Assembly: GCA_020433785.1 (NCBI GenBank)
Contig: JAGRCC010000032.1
Coordinates: 1 to 6,663 of the forward strand
Reading direction: 5' to 3'
DNA length: 6,663 nt
Source of the DNA: Anaerolineae bacterium
GTDB taxonomy: Bacteria > Chloroflexota > Anaerolineae > 4572-78 > J111
The position numbers and the translations under genes are program-made. Within the stretch, counting starts at the first letter, position 1. Each line of letters starts with the position of its first letter. The notes under the pieces are model-generated. The model saw only the letters and a list, made by a program, of their open reading frames with translations. It did no database searches and was not told where the DNA came from. This document shows positions 5,503-6,663 of the stretch, piece by piece.

Positions 5503-6663
5503 CTACGGCCAGACCCGCAACACCCAATCCACCCGACCTATACCAACCAATATATGCCCCTCCTCCGAAGTGACCGCCGCCAGGTTGGTGGCGATGATGC
5601 TGTCGACCGGCACCGTCCAAACCACATCCGCGCCATCTGCCGTGCGGCGAAGCGCGCCATATTCGGTAAAATCGGGATTGGGGATGAGCAGTTCGACCTG
5701 GCCGTCGCCGTCGAAATCGCCGGCGGCGGCGCTGTCGAGGTTGCGGCTGCCGAGGCGGTGGGAGGTGTAGCCGGACGCGGTGGCGACCACCTCTAGATGG
5801 GTGTCATTTATATGGAAGAACTCGGTGATACGCCCCAGGTGAGGGGTAAGGACATCGACCAGTTCCAGCTCGCCGGCGGGGCCAAAGGGGGCGACGGCAA
5901 TTTGGTGCCGCCAGCGGTTGCCCTGGCCAACGGCCGGGCCGGCGGCGATTTGCTGACCGGTTTCGTTGAAGACCACCAACTGCGATCCCTGGTCGGCGCT
6001 GCTTAGCGTAACAATGATCTCGCGAACGCCATCGCCGGTCAGGTCGGCCCAAATGGGGGCGATGCCTTCGACGACGGATGGCTCGGGGATGGGGATGGTG
6101 GTGACCACGCGCGGCGTGGGCCGGGTCTCGATTAAGGTGATGCCGGTGGCTTCGAGGTTGTCGGCCAGGACAGCATGCGGGTAGAGGGTCGAGGGGCCGG
6201 TGAGCAGCAGCAGCCGCTCGTGCTCATCGACCAAAATGCGGGCATCGGGCAGGGGCGTCACCTCCAACGTCGTCGTCCCACCTTCGCCTTCGATGGCCAA
6301 ACCGCCGGCAGCCGTAACGTAGGCCAACCGATTAGGCAGCGAGAGCGGCACCGGATGGGTTAACGGGGAAAAGTCATCTGCCGCCGGCAGGAGCAGCGAC
6401 GGCGTCTGATCGGCCATCACCAGCAGCGGCGGCATCCCCGGCGGCAGTTGAGCCGGCGCAAGGTCGAACGGTTCGACCGAGCCGTCCGGCGTCACTCGAA
6501 AGGCTTGCACGCGCCCATCCGCCAGGGTGACCACCCACACGGGCTCGCCCCCGGCAGCCGGCGCGCCCACCACCCAGGTTGGCTCACCGGCCAACGGAAT
6601 GTCGAGGGGCGGGCTGTCGGGCAAGCGGCCCCGACCCGGCACGAAGCGGTTGCCGTCGGGGCG
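5503..6663 (-). CDS. FG-GAP/VCBS-type beta-propeller repeat protein, 5'-partial
   Basis: The minus-strand frame is open from the right edge (6663) to a TAG at 5503-5505, 386 visible residues. A GTG at 6642 could be called a start, but the frame continues past it with propeller-like residues (RPDGNRFVPGRGRL), so the true start lies outside. Two aspartate/glycine loops of the FG-GAP type are visible: WADLTGDGVREIIVTL (about 6003-6052) and GDFDGDGQVELLIPNP (about 5675-5722), the usual Ca2+-binding turns between propeller strands. A Thr/Pro-rich link (TRPTPRVVTTIPIPEP) precedes the first. The C-terminus (LVGIGRVDWVLRVWP) looks like the closing strand of a blade. Such proteins are usually exported and act in binding or surface roles; the N-terminal half here is only loosely repeat-like. 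No enzyme motif is seen and the function is unknown. It converges on the CNB-fold gene. Confidence 0.75.
   Translation of the reverse strand, partial: RPDGNRFVPGRGRLPDSPPLDIPLAGEPTWVVGAPAAGGEPVWVVTLADGRVQAFRVTPDGSVEPFDLAPAQLPPGMPPLLVMADQTPSLLLPAADDFSPLTHPVPLSLPNRLAYVTAAGGLAIEGEGGTTTLEVTPLPDARILVDEHERLLLLTGPSTLYPHAVLADNLEATGITLIETRPTPRVVTTIPIPEPSVVEGIAPIWADLTGDGVREIIVTLSSADQGSQLVVFNETGQQIAAGPAVGQGNRWRHQIAVAPFGPAGELELVDVLTPHLGRITEFFHINDTHLEVVATASGYTSHRLGSRNLDSAAAGDFDGDGQVELLIPNPDFTEYGALRRTADGADVVWTVPVDSIIATNLAAVTSEEGHILVGIGRVDWVLRVWP

Noticed and set aside
5554..5796. Plus-strand open frames across the propeller gene (5554-5796, 5797-6006)
   Set aside because: They lie opposite clear FG-GAP coding sequence and show no domain pattern.

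Overview
The window is about 60% GC and fits a free-living bacterium, most likely an uncultivated Chloroflexota (Anaerolineae, Caldilineae or Ardenticatenia-like). I infer this from gene style: an S41 peptidase with a C-terminal accessory domain, an NTT-like carrier fused to HEAT repeats beside a cyclic-nucleotide-binding-fold protein, and an FG-GAP propeller protein. The window holds no rRNA or other marker gene to confirm it.

Layout, left to right. (1) Positions 1-1770, plus strand: the 3' part of a PDZ-containing S41 peptidase whose start lies before the window. (2) Positions 1771-2116: a 346-base intergenic region with three separate structures. These are a strong intrinsic terminator (about 1826-1864), a nested palindromic element (1889-2025, four sets of arms, resembling a dispersed REP/MITE-type repeat), and an AT-richer promoter zone with a perfect inverted repeat TGTCCTAA/TTAGGACA (2043-2082) just upstream of a TACAAT -10-like box. 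(3) Positions 2117-4999 and 4996-5493, plus strand: a two-gene operon joined by an ATGA stop/start overlap. The first gene encodes a 960-residue membrane protein, a twelve-helix NTT/MFS-like carrier domain followed by a long HEAT-repeat cytoplasmic half. The second encodes a small protein with a cyclic-nucleotide-binding fold. (4) Positions 5503-6663, minus strand: the 3' part of an FG-GAP/VCBS-type beta-propeller protein, convergent with the operon and only 9 bases from it.

The most interesting unit is the carrier-HEAT / CNB-fold pair. The overlap implies coupled translation and probably a shared complex, in which the small protein would regulate or cap the HEAT scaffold of the carrier. Its phosphate-binding cassette has lost the usual arginine, so it may sense something other than cAMP or serve only as a protein module. 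Substrate and ligand are both unknown. The peptidase and the propeller protein show no obvious functional link to this pair. The intergenic palindrome is the best candidate for an unusual non-coding feature.
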